Below are positions 9,864 to 19,187 of a stretch of 64,000 bases of DNA, piece after piece; the first letter of the stretch is position 1, and every line of letters starts with the position of its first letter. Source of the stretch: Chromohalobacter sarecensis (GTDB taxonomy: Bacteria > Pseudomonadota > Gammaproteobacteria > Pseudomonadales > Halomonadaceae); the NCBI RefSeq assembly GCF_023061135.1, contig NZ_JAKGAN010000001.1, positions 62,001 through 126,000 on the forward strand, written 5' to 3'. The position numbers and the translations under genes are program-made. Below the pieces are notes generated by a model, which saw only the letters and a list, made by a program, of their open reading frames with translations, was not told the origin of the DNA and ran no database searches.

Positions 9864-10007
9864 AGAGCGGTGTTTACAAAACAGGCGAACGAAGGCAAGG
9901 CAAGGCAAAATTGGCCGAAAAAACGGAGTTTACATGGGGTAAATGAGTATTTTGAGGCCGATTTTAACGCCGGATTGTCGAGTGCAGCCCTTTTGTAAAC
10001 ACCCTCT
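9864..10007. mobile_element. MITE-like element with 13-bp terminal inverted repeats
   Basis: About 144 bp, bounded by a perfect 13-bp inverted repeat: GGTGTTTACAAAA at 9869-9881 and its complement at 9991-10003, each flanked outside by AGAG/CTCT. The interior is more AT-rich than its surroundings and has no ORF. It fills the gap between emrB and slyX, and its right end reaches the first base of the slyX stop codon. It could double as a transcription end signal. I recall similar elements in other marine gammaproteobacteria but cannot verify copies here. Confidence 0.65.
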
Positions 10008-10243
10008 CAGTAATGGGGAGGAATCTCGTCGCTAGGCGTCGGGGCGTCGTCATCGCTCATATGATCGACACTTTGACGCAGGTTCTGCAGGCGTTCGCGC
10101 AGCATGTCATTGGTACGTTCGAGCTGGGCCACGCGGCGGTCCTGCGCGGCCAGAGCCTGGTCGAGCGTGTCCAGCCAGTCTTCTTGATAGGCGAGTCGGG
10201 ACTCCAATGCGTCGAGGCGGTCGCGCGTGGTGTCTTCGGTCAT
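10007..10243 (-). CDS. slyX: SlyX family protein
   Basis: 78-residue small coiled-coil protein ending in the family hallmark PPHY. Heptad-rich segments (RLDALESRLAYQEDWLDTL, LERTNDMLRERLQNLRQ) span most of the length. The function is unknown; the gene was named for its neighbour slyD in enterobacteria. ATG 10243 gives the usual family length; in-frame ATGs further up would add an unrelated N-terminus. Its stop codon abuts the MITE-like element. It is divergent from the cold-shock gene. Confidence 0.88.
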   Translation of the reverse strand: MTEDTTRDRLDALESRLAYQEDWLDTLDQALAAQDRRVAQLERTNDMLRERLQNLRQSVDHMSDDDAPTPSDEIPPHY

Positions 10244-10425
10244 GCTAGAATCTTTCGACGGTGTGTCACCGTTCATTTCTGGCACCTTATACAATGCGTT
10301 CAAGTGCATTGTGTTCAAACGTTGTGTTCATCACGTTGCGTATTGACTGCGCAACTCATGTCGGCTCTGTACGCGCTCAGGCGCCAAAGAGCATTTCCAT
10401 CGGACAACAAGAGATATCGAGGTCC

Positions 10426-10893
10426 ATGAATCGTAAGATACTCCTACGTTGTAGTCTCATCAGTGTCCTGTTGGCCATTCCTTCTCCACTGTTGATCGCG
10501 CTGTTCGTGACGCTGACCGGCAGCGTACTTGAGTTTTCCCTGCTGCTGGAAGCCGATGGCATCGCCATCGCCTACAGTGCCACGGCTTTGGCCGTGTTCG
10601 TGCTGCTGTTGCTGGGAACGCTGAGCACGCAAGCCCTGGCCCCGCAGTCGCGGCAGCTGGCGCATCTCGCCGAGTTGGAAAACGACGACCGCGAGATCGG
10701 CGAAGTGAAGTGGTTCAACGTCAACAAAGGGTACGGCTTCATCACCCGCGATAGCGGCGAGGACGTGTTCGTGCATTTTCGCGCCATCCGCGGCAAGGGG
10801 CATCGTACGCTCGCGGAAGGTCAGAAGGTGCGTTATCACGTCATCGAAAACGAACGTGGCCTGCAGGCCGATGATGTGACCGTTATTTCCTGA
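10426..10893 (+). CDS. Membrane-anchored cold-shock domain protein
   Basis: 155 residues. Two hydrophobic segments (about 8-30 and 42-65) are followed by a short linker and a C-terminal cold-shock domain (about 88-155) with RNP1-type KGYGFI and RNP2-type VFVHF. The domain binds single-stranded nucleic acids. Tethering one to the membrane is a less common layout, seen in some Pseudomonas relatives. The ATG follows GAGG at five bases spacing. A strong terminator lies 28 bp after the stop. The biological role is not clear from sequence. Confidence 0.88.
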   Translation: MNRKILLRCSLISVLLAIPSPLLIALFVTLTGSVLEFSLLLEADGIAIAYSATALAVFVLLLLGTLSTQALAPQSRQLAHLAELENDDREIGEVKWFNVNKGYGFITRDSGEDVFVHFRAIRGKGHRTLAEGQKVRYHVIENERGLQADDVTVIS

Positions 10894-10920
10894 TCACCGA
10901 CCCTGCCATGCAGGCAAGAC

Positions 10921-10955
10921 AACGCCCCGTTCGGTTGCATTGGACGGGGCGTTTT
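10921..10955 (+). terminator. Intrinsic terminator after the cold-shock gene
   Basis: A perfect 10-bp stem, AACGCCCCGT (10921-10930) with ACGGGGCGTT (10944-10953), and a short T-run. It may also act on the minus strand for the convergent dap operon, whose last gene ends at 10973. Confidence 0.8.
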
Positions 10956-10972
10956 ACGTCATGCGTCGTTTA

Positions 10973-11362
10973 CTACTGTCCCGAGTCTGGCCAGTCGATG
11001 GCGCCTTCCTCGCCGTCCGCACGGACGCGCCAGAAGCGATCCGGCTCGTCGCCGGGTTGCCATCCGCCCAATGAGCAACGCACCTCGCAGCCGAGCGTGC
11101 GCGCGGCATCACGCGCGCAGTCCACATCGCGTGGCCAAGGAGTATGCGGACTGTCGAACCACAGGCTGGCGAAGCCGTCGGCGGCATGAGTCACCAGCAG
11201 GATCGGCACCTCGTTGCCGGCGTGGCGTGCCCGGACCTGCCATTGGCCCTTGCCGCGCTTGACCAGCGTGGGCAGTTCGTCGAAGTGCCCAGCGAGCCAG
11301 CGTTGCAGGGCCTCGATGTCGGCGTCGGCCAGATAGATCTCGATGTCGGGATAGCGCTCCAC
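10973..11362 (-). CDS. Conserved hypothetical protein, last gene of the dap cluster
   Basis: 129 residues, soluble, with no signal peptide or membrane helix. It begins MERYPDIEIYLADADIEAL and ends in an acidic stretch. I do not recognise a domain. It starts eight bases after the dapE stop on the same strand, so it is very likely co-transcribed with dapE. A role in lysine synthesis is not implied by the sequence. Confidence 0.7.
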   Translation of the reverse strand: MERYPDIEIYLADADIEALQRWLAGHFDELPTLVKRGKGQWQVRARHAGNEVPILLVTHAADGFASLWFDSPHTPWPRDVDCARDAARTLGCEVRCSLGGWQPGDEPDRFWRVRADGEEGAIDWPDSGQ

Positions 11363-11370
11363 GGCGGACC

Positions 11371-12528
11371 TCAGGTAAGCAAGCGTTGCATGATGGTCGT
11401 ATAGAGACGACTCAGCGTCTCCAAATCGGCGGCGCGTATGCGCTCGTCGACCTTGTGTATCGTGGCGTTGGTGGGGCCGAGCTCGATGACTTGCGCCCCC
11501 AGCGTGGCGACGAAGCGGCCATCCGAAGTGCCGCCACCGGTCGACAGCTGCGGCCGATAGCCCAGCATGTCTTCCACGCTGGCCACGGTGGCATCGACCA
11601 GGGCCCCACCGGCGGTGAGAAAGGGCTCACCGTTGAGCGTCCAGTCGAGCGTGTAGTCGAGTGCGAAACTTTCCAGGATCTCGGCGGTGCGCGCCTTCAA
11701 CGCCTCGGCGGTGACCTCCGTGGAGAAGCGGAAATTGAAAACCACTTCCAGTTGACCGGGAATCACGTTGGTGGCCCCGGTGCCGGCCTGGAGGTTGGAT
11801 ATCTGGAAGCTGGTCGCGGGGAAGAAGTCGTTGCCGGCATCCCAGTGCTCGGCGGCCAGTGCGGCGAGTGCCGGGGTCGCCTCGTGCACAGGGTTGCGCG
11901 CCAGGTGCGGGTAGGCGACATGGCCTTGGATGCCCTTGACGCGCAGCACGCCACCCAGCGAACCGCGGCGCCCGTTCTTGAGGGTATCGCCCAGGCGCTC
12001 GCTGGACGAGGGTTCGCCGACGATGCAGTAATCCGGAGCGATGCCGCGTTCGCGCAGGTGTTCGACCACGGCCCGGGTCCCATGAACGGCGGGGCCTTCC
12101 TCGTCGGCGGTGATCAGAAAACCGAGTCGGCCGGGATGCGCCGGGTGCGTGGCGAGGAAGTCTTCCACGGCGGTGACCATCGCCGCCAGGCTGCCTTTCA
12201 TGTCTGCCGCGCCGCGTCCGCAGAGCATGCCTTCGGCGTCGATGCACGGCTCGAAGGGCGGATATTCCCAGTCGCTTTCGGGCCCGGTGGGCACCACATC
12301 GGTATGCCCGGCGAACACCAGCATGGGGCCGCTGTCACCGCGTGTGGCCCAGACGTTGTCCACCTCGCCGATGCGCAGGCGTTCGACATGAAATCCCAAC
12401 TGCTCCAGGCGCGCGATCAGCAGCGCCTGGCAGCCGGCGTCGTCCGGGGTTACCGAGCGACGACGCAGCAACTCGAAGGCCAGCGCCAGGGTCGGGGACG
12501 CTGGCGTGGTGCGATCAGTTGTGGGCAT
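11371..12528 (-). CDS. dapE: Succinyl-diaminopimelate desuccinylase
   Basis: 385-residue M20 zinc peptidase-family enzyme. It hydrolyses N-succinyl-LL-diaminopimelate to LL-diaminopimelate and succinate in lysine and peptidoglycan synthesis. Metal and catalytic motifs are visible: [11 protein letters not shown] (His and Asp), RGAADMKGS (bridging Asp), ADEEGPA (catalytic and ligand Glu) and [12 protein letters not shown] (late His). Length is normal for DapE (about 375-385). Its start overlaps the dapD stop by 14 bp, so translation is coupled. Confidence 0.97.
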   Translation of the reverse strand: MPTTDRTTPASPTLALAFELLRRRSVTPDDAGCQALLIARLEQLGFHVERLRIGEVDNVWATRGDSGPMLVFAGHTDVVPTGPESDWEYPPFEPCIDAEGMLCGRGAADMKGSLAAMVTAVEDFLATHPAHPGRLGFLITADEEGPAVHGTRAVVEHLRERGIAPDYCIVGEPSSSERLGDTLKNGRRGSLGGVLRVKGIQGHVAYPHLARNPVHEATPALAALAAEHWDAGNDFFPATSFQISNLQAGTGATNVIPGQLEVVFNFRFSTEVTAEALKARTAEILESFALDYTLDWTLNGEPFLTAGGALVDATVASVEDMLGYRPQLSTGGGTSDGRFVATLGAQVIELGPTNATIHKVDERIRAADLETLSRLYTTIMQRLLT

Positions 12529-13540
12529 GCAGTGCCTCGTTGAGCGCCACGGCGCTCTTGTTGGTCAAGCACTCGATGCGACCGTTCTGCGAGTTGCGGC
12601 GCAGCAGCAGATCGCTTTGGTTGGCCAGGTCGCGTCCGCTGACGGTCTGCACCAGTTCGCCCTGATCGTCGAGCACGGCGATCTTGGCACCGGCGGTGAC
12701 GTAAAGGCCGGCTTCCACCGTGCAGCGGTCGCCCAGCGGGATGCCGATGCCGGCGTTGGCACCGATCAGGCAACCCTCGCCGATGGTGATGATGATGTTA
12801 CCGCCACCCGAGAGCGTGCCCATGGTCGAGCAGCCGCCGCCGAGATCCGAGCCCTTGCCGATCACCACGCCGGCGGAGATACGCCCTTCGACCATACCGG
12901 GGCCTTCGGTGCCAGCGTTGAAGTTGCAGAAGCCTTCATGCATGACCGTGGTGCCCTCGCCGAGGTAGGCGCCCAGGCGCACGCGGGCGGTGTCGCTGAT
13001 GCGCACGCCCTTGGGCACCACATAGTCGGCCATCTTGGGGAACTTGTCGACGCAGTCGACCGTGAGCGTGCGGCCTTCGAGGCGTGCCTTGAGGCGTCGT
13101 GCGCCGAGTTCGTCGACATCGATGGGGCCTTCATTGGTCCAGGCAATGTTCTTGAGCAGGCCGAACATGCCGTCGAGCTTGATGCCATGCGGCTTAACCA
13201 AGCGATGCGAGAGCAGGTGCAGCTTGAGGTAGACCTCGGGCACGCTGGCCGGCGCGTTGTCCTCGTCGAGGAAAACCGCGACGAGGGGCCGCTGGCCGGC
13301 GGAGAAGGCCTCGGCCAATTCGGCTTGCTCGGTACCACCGGCCTGGCGTAGTGCCTCGGCGAGTGCCTGGCAGTGCTCGGGCAGGAAGCTGACCACGGTG
13401 TTGCCCGCCGGCGCATTCAGCGCCTGGCGCGCCGCCGCGACCAGCGCATCATCGGGGTTGAGTAGCGGCGTTGGGTAGTAGACGTCCAGCCACTCGCCTT
13501 GGGTGTTCTGATGGCCGATTCCGAGAGCGAAGCTCAGCAT
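12515..13540 (-). CDS. dapD: Tetrahydrodipicolinate N-succinyltransferase, long form
   Basis: 341-residue acyltransferase that transfers succinyl from succinyl-CoA to tetrahydrodipicolinate. The C-terminal half has left-handed beta-helix hexapeptide repeats (around [16 protein letters not shown] and [14 protein letters not shown]). The length matches the Pseudomonas-type long DapD, not the 274-residue E. coli form. It lies between yffB and dapE in the order dapC-yffB-dapD-dapE, on one strand. Confidence 0.95.
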   Translation of the reverse strand: MLSFALGIGHQNTQGEWLDVYYPTPLLNPDDALVAAARQALNAPAGNTVVSFLPEHCQALAEALRQAGGTEQAELAEAFSAGQRPLVAVFLDEDNAPASVPEVYLKLHLLSHRLVKPHGIKLDGMFGLLKNIAWTNEGPIDVDELGARRLKARLEGRTLTVDCVDKFPKMADYVVPKGVRISDTARVRLGAYLGEGTTVMHEGFCNFNAGTEGPGMVEGRISAGVVIGKGSDLGGGCSTMGTLSGGGNIIITIGEGCLIGANAGIGIPLGDRCTVEAGLYVTAGAKIAVLDDQGELVQTVSGRDLANQSDLLLRRNSQNGRIECLTNKSAVALNEALHAHN

Positions 13541-13600
13541 GGGGAAGTCCTCGAAGGTTAGGTGAAAAAGGTCGGTGATACGTGTAATGCCGGTGGGCGC

Positions 13601-13948
13601 CTAGGCGGTTTGAAGGACGCGATAGGCGTCGGCCTTGAATCCCACCAGGAAATGTTCCGGCGTTTCCAGCACGGGACGTTTGAGCAACGTCGGATGCGCC
13701 AGCAGCAGCGCGCGGGCCCGCTCGGCGTCGAGATCGCGCTTGTCGGCGTCGTCGAGTTCGCGCCAGGTGGTGCTGCGCGTGTTGAGCAGCGTGTTCCAGT
13801 CGCTGCGTGCCATAAAGGCATCCAGCCGTGCGGCATCGAGGCCGTCCTCGCGCAGGTCATGATAACGATACGCGATGCCCAGGTCGTCGAGTGTGCGGCG
13901 TGCCTTGCGGCAGGTATCGCAGGTCTTGATGCCGTAGAGCGTGACCAT
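13601..13948 (-). CDS. yffB: ArsC/Spx-family protein YffB
   Basis: 115-residue thioredoxin-fold protein of the ArsC/Spx group. It starts MVTLYGIKTCDTCRKA, where the CxxC pair (Cys10 and Cys13) sits at the redox end of the first helix. A true arsenate reductase role is not supported by context; homologues commonly lie among dap genes, as here between dapC and dapD. ATG 13948 is chosen because GAGGAGG lies just upstream and family members start with this strand. Confidence 0.87.
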   Translation of the reverse strand: MVTLYGIKTCDTCRKARRTLDDLGIAYRYHDLREDGLDAARLDAFMARSDWNTLLNTRSTTWRELDDADKRDLDAERARALLLAHPTLLKRPVLETPEHFLVGFKADAYRVLQTA

Positions 13949-13989
13949 GACGGCCTCCTCATGAATGGGTTGCGATGTAGCGCGGTGGA

Positions 13990-15189
13990 TCAGGCGTGGC
14001 GCTCGATGAAACGTCGGATGCGCCATGCGGCTTCCACGGTGGCGTCGAGCTCGGCGACCAGCGCCAGGCGTACGCGGCCCGCGCCGGGGTTGCCCTGGGC
14101 GCCGTCGCGCGACATGTAGCGTCCGGGCAGCACAGTGACATGCTCCTCGGCGAATAGATCGCGGGCGAAGGCTTCATCGTCGCCGCCGGGCACCGCCGGC
14201 CATAGATAGAAGCTGGCGCGCGGCGTGGGGAAGTCCATCACCGGCGCCAGAATCTCGCCCACCGCGCTGAATTTCTCGCGATAGGCATCGCGATTGGCAT
14301 GCACATGCGTTTCATCGTTCCAGGCGACGATCGAGGCGTGCTGGGTCGTCAGCGGCATGGCGCAGCCGTGATAGGTGCGGTAGCGCTTGAACGGCGCGAT
14401 CAACTCGGCATCCCCGGCGACGAAGCCCGAACGTAGCCCGGGCAGATTGGAGCGCTTGGAAAGCGAATGAAACACCAGGCAGCGGCGGTAGTCGTCGCGC
14501 CCCAGCGAGCGGCAGGCTTCGAGCAGCCCCGGTGGCGGCGCGGCCTCGTCGAGATAGAGCTCCGAATAGCATTCGTCCGAGGCGATCAGGAAGTCGTGCT
14601 CGTCGGCCAGGGCGATCAGTTTTTGATACTCGGCCAGCGGCGTGACGGCGCCCGTGGGATTGCCCGGCGAACAAACGAAGACCAATTGCACGTCGCGCCA
14701 GGTGGCAGCGGGCACGCTACCGAGATCGGGGAGGCAGCCGTTTTCGGGGGCGCAATCCAGATACAACGGCTCGCCGCCGGCCAGCAGGGTCGCGCCTTCG
14801 TAGATCTGATAGAACGGGTTGGGCATCGCTACCTTGGCGGGTCGCGTGCGGTCCAGCGCGGTCTGGACGAAGGCGAAGATCGCCTCACGGGTGCCGTTGA
14901 CCGGCAACACGTGGCGCGCGGGGTCGAGCGAGCCGGATGTCAGCGCATAACGCTGTGTCGCCCACCGGGCGATGGCGTCGCGCAGTTCGGGGAGCCCTGC
15001 CGTGGCTGGATAGCGCGCAACCTCGCCCTCGAAGCGACGCAGCGCCTTGAGCACGGCCGTCGGCGGCGCATGGCGCGGCTCGCCGATGGACAGTGCGATG
15101 GGCGATAGCGCGGGCGGCGTTACCTCGGCCTTGAGAACGGCAAGCTTCTCGAAGGGGTAGGGCTTGAGGGCGTCGAGATCGGGATTCAT
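13990..15189 (-). CDS. dapC: Succinyldiaminopimelate transaminase
   Basis: 399-residue class I PLP aminotransferase that makes N-succinyl-LL-diaminopimelate from the keto precursor and glutamate. The PLP lysine lies in HSLSKRSNLPGLRSGF, and the phosphate-binding region includes CSPGNPTGAV. The start is ATG 15189 (MNPDLDALKPYPFEKL); a TTG two codons upstream is less likely. As the first gene of the dap operon it is served by the promoter at 15266-15294. This enzyme can overlap in function with ArgD. Confidence 0.94.
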   Translation of the reverse strand: MNPDLDALKPYPFEKLAVLKAEVTPPALSPIALSIGEPRHAPPTAVLKALRRFEGEVARYPATAGLPELRDAIARWATQRYALTSGSLDPARHVLPVNGTREAIFAFVQTALDRTRPAKVAMPNPFYQIYEGATLLAGGEPLYLDCAPENGCLPDLGSVPAATWRDVQLVFVCSPGNPTGAVTPLAEYQKLIALADEHDFLIASDECYSELYLDEAAPPPGLLEACRSLGRDDYRRCLVFHSLSKRSNLPGLRSGFVAGDAELIAPFKRYRTYHGCAMPLTTQHASIVAWNDETHVHANRDAYREKFSAVGEILAPVMDFPTPRASFYLWPAVPGGDDEAFARDLFAEEHVTVLPGRYMSRDGAQGNPGAGRVRLALVAELDATVEAAWRIRRFIERHA

Positions 15190-15265
15190 TAGCAATCCAG
15201 CAGCGAGTCCGGCGGCGCGGACATGGCGTTGTTATGAAGGCGCGCGGCGCCATCGGGAGGGCCCG

Positions 15266-15294
15266 ATTATAGGCAAGCCGGCCAAGGGCCTCAA
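15266..15294 (-). promoter_or_regulatory. Sigma70 promoter of the dap operon
   Basis: On the minus strand TTGAGG (15294-15289) and a perfect TATAAT (15271-15266) are 17 bases apart. The predicted transcript starts near 15258, about 70 bases before dapC. The promoter lies just past the glnD stop on the same strand and is partly within a GGCCGGCT/AGCCGGCC inverted repeat that could terminate glnD transcripts. Confidence 0.65.
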
Positions 15295-15305
15295 ATGGGG
15301 CCGGC

Positions 15306-17981
15306 TCAGACGTCGAGCGTCTCACACAGGCGCTCGCGCAGTTTGGCCTGGCGCTCGGGATCGGTGAGCGGCTCGCCGGCTTTGTCGGTGATGAAGAAGA
15401 CGTCCTCGACGCGCTCGCCCAGAGTGGCGATCTTGGCTGCGGAGAGGGCGATGTCCTGCTCCATGAAGATACGCCCGACGCGGGCCAGCAGGCCGGGGCG
15501 GTCGGGAGCGATGAGCTCGACGATGGTGCGGGTGTTGGCCTCGTCCTGCTCGATCATCACCTGGGTCGGCACCTTGAAGTGCTTGAGCTGGCGCGACGTA
15601 TGACGCGTGACGATGCGCGGGTAGTCGGCGGGGTCGTCGAGCTCCTCCACCAGGTGGTGGCGGATTTCCTCAAGACGCTGCGGATCGCGGATCGGTTCGC
15701 CCTCGTCGTCGAGCACGATGAAGGTGTTGAGCGTCCAGTCGTTGCTGGAGGTGGCGATGCGTGCATCGTGGATCGACAGTCCCAGTTGCTCCATGGCGGC
15801 GGCGGTGGCGGCGAACAGGTCGTTGACCGAGCGGGTATGGATGAACACCTTGGTGCCGCCCTCGGCCATGTCCTCGGTAGGCGCGTTGGCGAGGATCAGC
15901 GGTAACTCCGAGGGTTGATGCTCGAGAATGCCCTGCGTCTGCCAGATGATCTCGCTGGGTGCGTACTGCAGGAAGTAGTCGTCGCCGAACGAGGCCCACA
16001 AGGCGTCCGCGCTGGCGGCATCAATGCCCACCGTGCCGAGCAGGCCTCGGGCTTCTTCGCGCGACTCGCGGGCCCATTCGTCGCGGTCGATGGCGTGATC
16101 GAGACCACGCCGCAAGGCGCGTTTGGTCTCGGTATGCAGTTGGCGCAACAAGGCGGCGCGCCAGCCGTTCCACAGCGAGGGGTTGGTGGCGGTGATGTCG
16201 GCTACGGTGAGCACATAAAGATAGTCGAGATGGACCTCGTCGCGCATCGCCAGCGCGAATTCATGGATGACGTCGGGATCGGAGATGTCGCGCTTCTGGG
16301 CGGTCTTGGACATCAGCAGGTGATGCTCGACCAGCCAGGCGACCAGGCGCGTATCGCGCGGCGAGAGGCCGTGGCGCTCGCAGAAGGCGGTGGCGTCGAC
16401 GGCGCCGAGTTCGGAATGATCGCCGCCGCGCCCTTTGCCGATATCGTGATAGAGCCCGGCGATCCAAAGCAGTTCGAGCTTGGGCAACTGGTGAATCAGG
16501 GTCGCGGCGACGGGAAAGTCCTCGTGGCCTTCGGGTTCACGGAAGCGTTGCACGAACTTCAGCAGGCGTAAGGTGTGTGCATCGACGGTATATAGATGAA
16601 ACAGGTCGTGCTGCATCAGTCCCACGGCCTGACCGAACTCCGGCAGGTACTTGCCGAGGATGCCGTAACGGTTCATGCGCCGTAGTTGGCGCGGGATGTT
16701 GCCCCCGCTGCGCAGCAGTTCCATGAACAGGCTCTGATGGCGCAGGTCGTCGCGAAAGCTCTCGTCGATCAGGTGGCGATGATCGCGGATCAGGCGAATG
16801 GTTTCGGCGCGCACACCTTCGATCTCGGGGTGCTGGGCCATCAACAGGAACAGTTCGAGCAGGGCGCCGGGGCGGTGGCGGAACACATTGGCATGGCGCA
16901 CCTGGATATAGCCGCCGAGAATCTCGAAGCGCGCGTTGAGCGGTGTGACATCCGGCGTCTCGTGGGCGCGCAGGATGACCTCGTCGAAGTGCTGAAGCAG
17001 CATATCGTTGAGTCCCGCCAGCGCGGTGACGTGACGGTAGTAGCGCTTCATAAATTGCTCGACGGCGAGGCGCTCCGGCGTGTCGCGATAACCGAACAGC
17101 TCGGCGATGGCGCGCTGATGGTCGAACAGCAGGCGGTCTTCGGCACGGCCGTTGAGCATGTGCAGCGCATAACGCACCTGCCACAAGAAGGACTGGCCTT
17201 GGCTGAGAATGCGCAACTCGGCGTCGTTCATGAAGCCCTGGGCGACGACGTCTTCGTAGCGCAGCTCGCCGAAGTGGCGCTTGGCCACCCAGCCGATCAT
17301 CTGGATGTCGCGTAGTCCACCCGGCGAACTCTTGATGTTGGGTTCGAGGTGGTACTCGGAGTTGTTGTAGCGATAGTGACGGGCGATCTGCTCCTGCCAC
17401 TTGGCCTCGAAGAAGGCATCGCTCGGCCACATAGCCTCGTTGGAGAGGCGCCCGCGCATCGTCTCGCGCAGGTGCTCGGGACCGGCGAGGGTGCGCGATT
17501 CCAGCAGGTTGGTGATGACCGTGAGATCGGCGTGCGCCTCACGCTCGCAATCGGCCAGCGAGCGCACGCTATGGCCGATTTCCAGGCCGATATCCCAGAG
17601 GAAGGTAATGAAGCCGGTCAAGCCTTCGCGGTAGGGGGCATCGTCGTCGTGTTCGAGCAGCAGCAGCAGGTCGATATCGGAATACGGATGCAGCTCGCCA
17701 CGACCATAACCGCCGACGGCAAGCAAGGCGATGCCGTCGTCGGGCCAGTCATAGCGCTCCCAGGCGATAGCCAATAGCTGGTCCAGACACCAGGCGCGGC
17801 CATGGACCAGGTCGCGAATGTCGCTGCCGGCGTGAAAGCGTGCGTCGAGGCGCGCTTGCAACTCGCGTAGCGCGTCCTTGAACACGACGATCGGTGTGCG
17901 ACTGGCGGCTAGCGCTTCGCGGAAGGCGGACGCATCGAACAGCGTCTCGTCGGGCACGAAGCGATAGTGATGAAGCAGCAT
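15306..17981 (-). CDS. glnD: PII uridylyltransferase / uridylyl-removing enzyme
   Basis: 891-residue nitrogen sensor that uridylylates or deuridylylates PII according to glutamine. Domains in order: nucleotidyltransferase with GGYGRGELHPYSDIDLL (about residues 90-106), a central helical region, an HD domain with LYHDIGKGRGGDHSELG (about 510-530), and two C-terminal ACT domains (VFIHTRSVNDLFAAT and VELIAPDRPGLLARVG). Catalytic Asp pairs and the HD residues are all present. It is followed on the minus strand by the dap operon promoter and preceded by map, the usual gammaproteobacterial neighbour. Confidence 0.97.
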   Translation of the reverse strand: MLLHHYRFVPDETLFDASAFREALAASRTPIVVFKDALRELQARLDARFHAGSDIRDLVHGRAWCLDQLLAIAWERYDWPDDGIALLAVGGYGRGELHPYSDIDLLLLLEHDDDAPYREGLTGFITFLWDIGLEIGHSVRSLADCEREAHADLTVITNLLESRTLAGPEHLRETMRGRLSNEAMWPSDAFFEAKWQEQIARHYRYNNSEYHLEPNIKSSPGGLRDIQMIGWVAKRHFGELRYEDVVAQGFMNDAELRILSQGQSFLWQVRYALHMLNGRAEDRLLFDHQRAIAELFGYRDTPERLAVEQFMKRYYRHVTALAGLNDMLLQHFDEVILRAHETPDVTPLNARFEILGGYIQVRHANVFRHRPGALLELFLLMAQHPEIEGVRAETIRLIRDHRHLIDESFRDDLRHQSLFMELLRSGGNIPRQLRRMNRYGILGKYLPEFGQAVGLMQHDLFHLYTVDAHTLRLLKFVQRFREPEGHEDFPVAATLIHQLPKLELLWIAGLYHDIGKGRGGDHSELGAVDATAFCERHGLSPRDTRLVAWLVEHHLLMSKTAQKRDISDPDVIHEFALAMRDEVHLDYLYVLTVADITATNPSLWNGWRAALLRQLHTETKRALRRGLDHAIDRDEWARESREEARGLLGTVGIDAASADALWASFGDDYFLQYAPSEIIWQTQGILEHQPSELPLILANAPTEDMAEGGTKVFIHTRSVNDLFAATAAAMEQLGLSIHDARIATSSNDWTLNTFIVLDDEGEPIRDPQRLEEIRHHLVEELDDPADYPRIVTRHTSRQLKHFKVPTQVMIEQDEANTRTIVELIAPDRPGLLARVGRIFMEQDIALSAAKIATLGERVEDVFFITDKAGEPLTDPERQAKLRERLCETLDV

Positions 17982-18039
17982 TCGCGTGGCACTCCTGTTC
18001 GCGCGTTACGTCGGGTGACCGGTTGAGCGGCGGCGGCGC

Positions 18040-18831
18040 TTACCCCTCGAGGAAACTCATGTCCTCGTCGCCACGCGCGGTGAGCACCTCGACGCCGGTC
18101 GCGGTGACCAGCAGCGTGTGTTCCCACTGGGCCGATAGGCTCTTGTCCTTGGTCACTGCGGTCCAGCCGTCGCGTAGCACCTTGGTGCGATAGTCGCCGA
18201 CATTGATCATGGGCTCGATGGTGAAGCACATGCCTTCGGCCAGTTCGGCGTCGGCGCTGGGTTCGTAGCCGTCATAATGCAGGAACTGCGGGTCCTCGTG
18301 GAAACCGGTGCCGATACCGTGGCCGCAGAAATCGCGTACCACTGAATAGCCGTTATCCTCGGCATGCTGCTGGATTGTGCGAGCCAGCTCGGAAAGACGC
18401 ACGCCGGGGCGTACCTGGGCGATGCTCTTGTACAGGCATTCCTGAGTGATGCGTGCCAGGCGCCCGCCCTGGATGCTGTCGCCGACCACGAACATCATGC
18501 TGGAGTCACCGTGATAGCCGTCGGCGGTTTTGACGGTGATGTCGAGGTTCATGATGTCGCCATTCTTGAGTTTTTTGGCGAAATCGGGAATGCCGTGGCA
18601 GACGACATGGTTGATCGAGGTGCAGGTGGCCTTGGGGAAACCATGATAGTTGAGCGGTGCGGGCGTGGAGCCCAGCTCGTCCACGATGTATTCGTGGCAC
18701 AGGCGGTCGACTTCGCCGGTGCTGATGCCGGCCACGACATGCGGCGTGATCATTTCCAGTACCGAAGCGGCCTGGCGACCGGCTTCGCGCATTTTTTCGA
18801 TTTCGTCGGCGGTTTTGATGGGAATGTTCAT
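18040..18831 (-). CDS. map: Type I methionine aminopeptidase
   Basis: 263-residue metalloenzyme that removes N-terminal methionine from nascent proteins. The five metal ligands of the family can be read in NLDITV (Asp), GYHGDSS (Asp), GHGIGTGFHEDP (His), FTIEPMIN (Glu) and AQWEHTLLV (Glu). Length is as in E. coli (264). It is divergent from rpsB, as in E. coli and Pseudomonas. Confidence 0.97.
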   Translation of the reverse strand: MNIPIKTADEIEKMREAGRQAASVLEMITPHVVAGISTGEVDRLCHEYIVDELGSTPAPLNYHGFPKATCTSINHVVCHGIPDFAKKLKNGDIMNLDITVKTADGYHGDSSMMFVVGDSIQGGRLARITQECLYKSIAQVRPGVRLSELARTIQQHAEDNGYSVVRDFCGHGIGTGFHEDPQFLHYDGYEPSADAELAEGMCFTIEPMINVGDYRTKVLRDGWTAVTKDKSLSAQWEHTLLVTATGVEVLTARGDEDMSFLEG

Positions 18832-19187
18832 GCGATCTCGAATTCGGAGGGTTCGGGTCTGGCGTCGAGGTGGCTCCTGGCCTATAGTCTCGGCGCTCAG
18901 GCTGGCGCGAAACGCAGTACATGCGCGCAGTCACCAAGCGCGGCAACCGGGAGCGACTTCATCTTGGAATCGATCTATGGTATAAAGCCGCGCGCCTTAC
19001 TGCAATCGCCGCCTAGCGCGTTCGGCTCGGCCGAGACATTGGCGCGGTGAGGCTAGTAGGTGAAATGATAACGCCTTGAAAACACACATGCACCGTCACA
19101 TGGTCCCGGGTGCCGGGGCGACGTTCGTAGTCGTCGTGGTCGGATCCATGGGGTGCATGGAGGCCTAACCCGATTCAGGAGTCATCC
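18832..19187 (+). other. Divergent map/rpsB intergenic region with rpsB leader
   Basis: No gene is seen in these 356 bases. They hold the start of map on one side and the rpsB promoter (18978-18986) with an untranslated leader of about 195 bases on the other. In E. coli the rpsB leader is the binding site for S2 autoregulation; a GC-rich hairpin-prone segment at about 19105-19170 could play that part here. Only inspected by eye. Confidence 0.4.
18978..18986 (+). promoter_or_regulatory. Extended -10 promoter of rpsB
   Basis: TGGTATAAA is an extended -10 (TGn plus TATAAA). The -35 at 17 bases (TTCATC) is weak, as is usual for extended -10 promoters. It fits a strong ribosomal protein promoter. 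Confidence 0.55.

Noticed and set aside
11386-12543. A 385-codon open frame on the plus strand covering dapE
   Set aside because: It is the mirror of dapE with no recognisable domain. Long antisense open frames are expected in GC-rich coding DNA with biased third positions.
13601-13948. yffB as an arsenate reductase
   Set aside because: No arsenic genes are nearby, and YffB-type proteins of the ArsC family are regularly found among dap genes without arsenate reductase activity being established.
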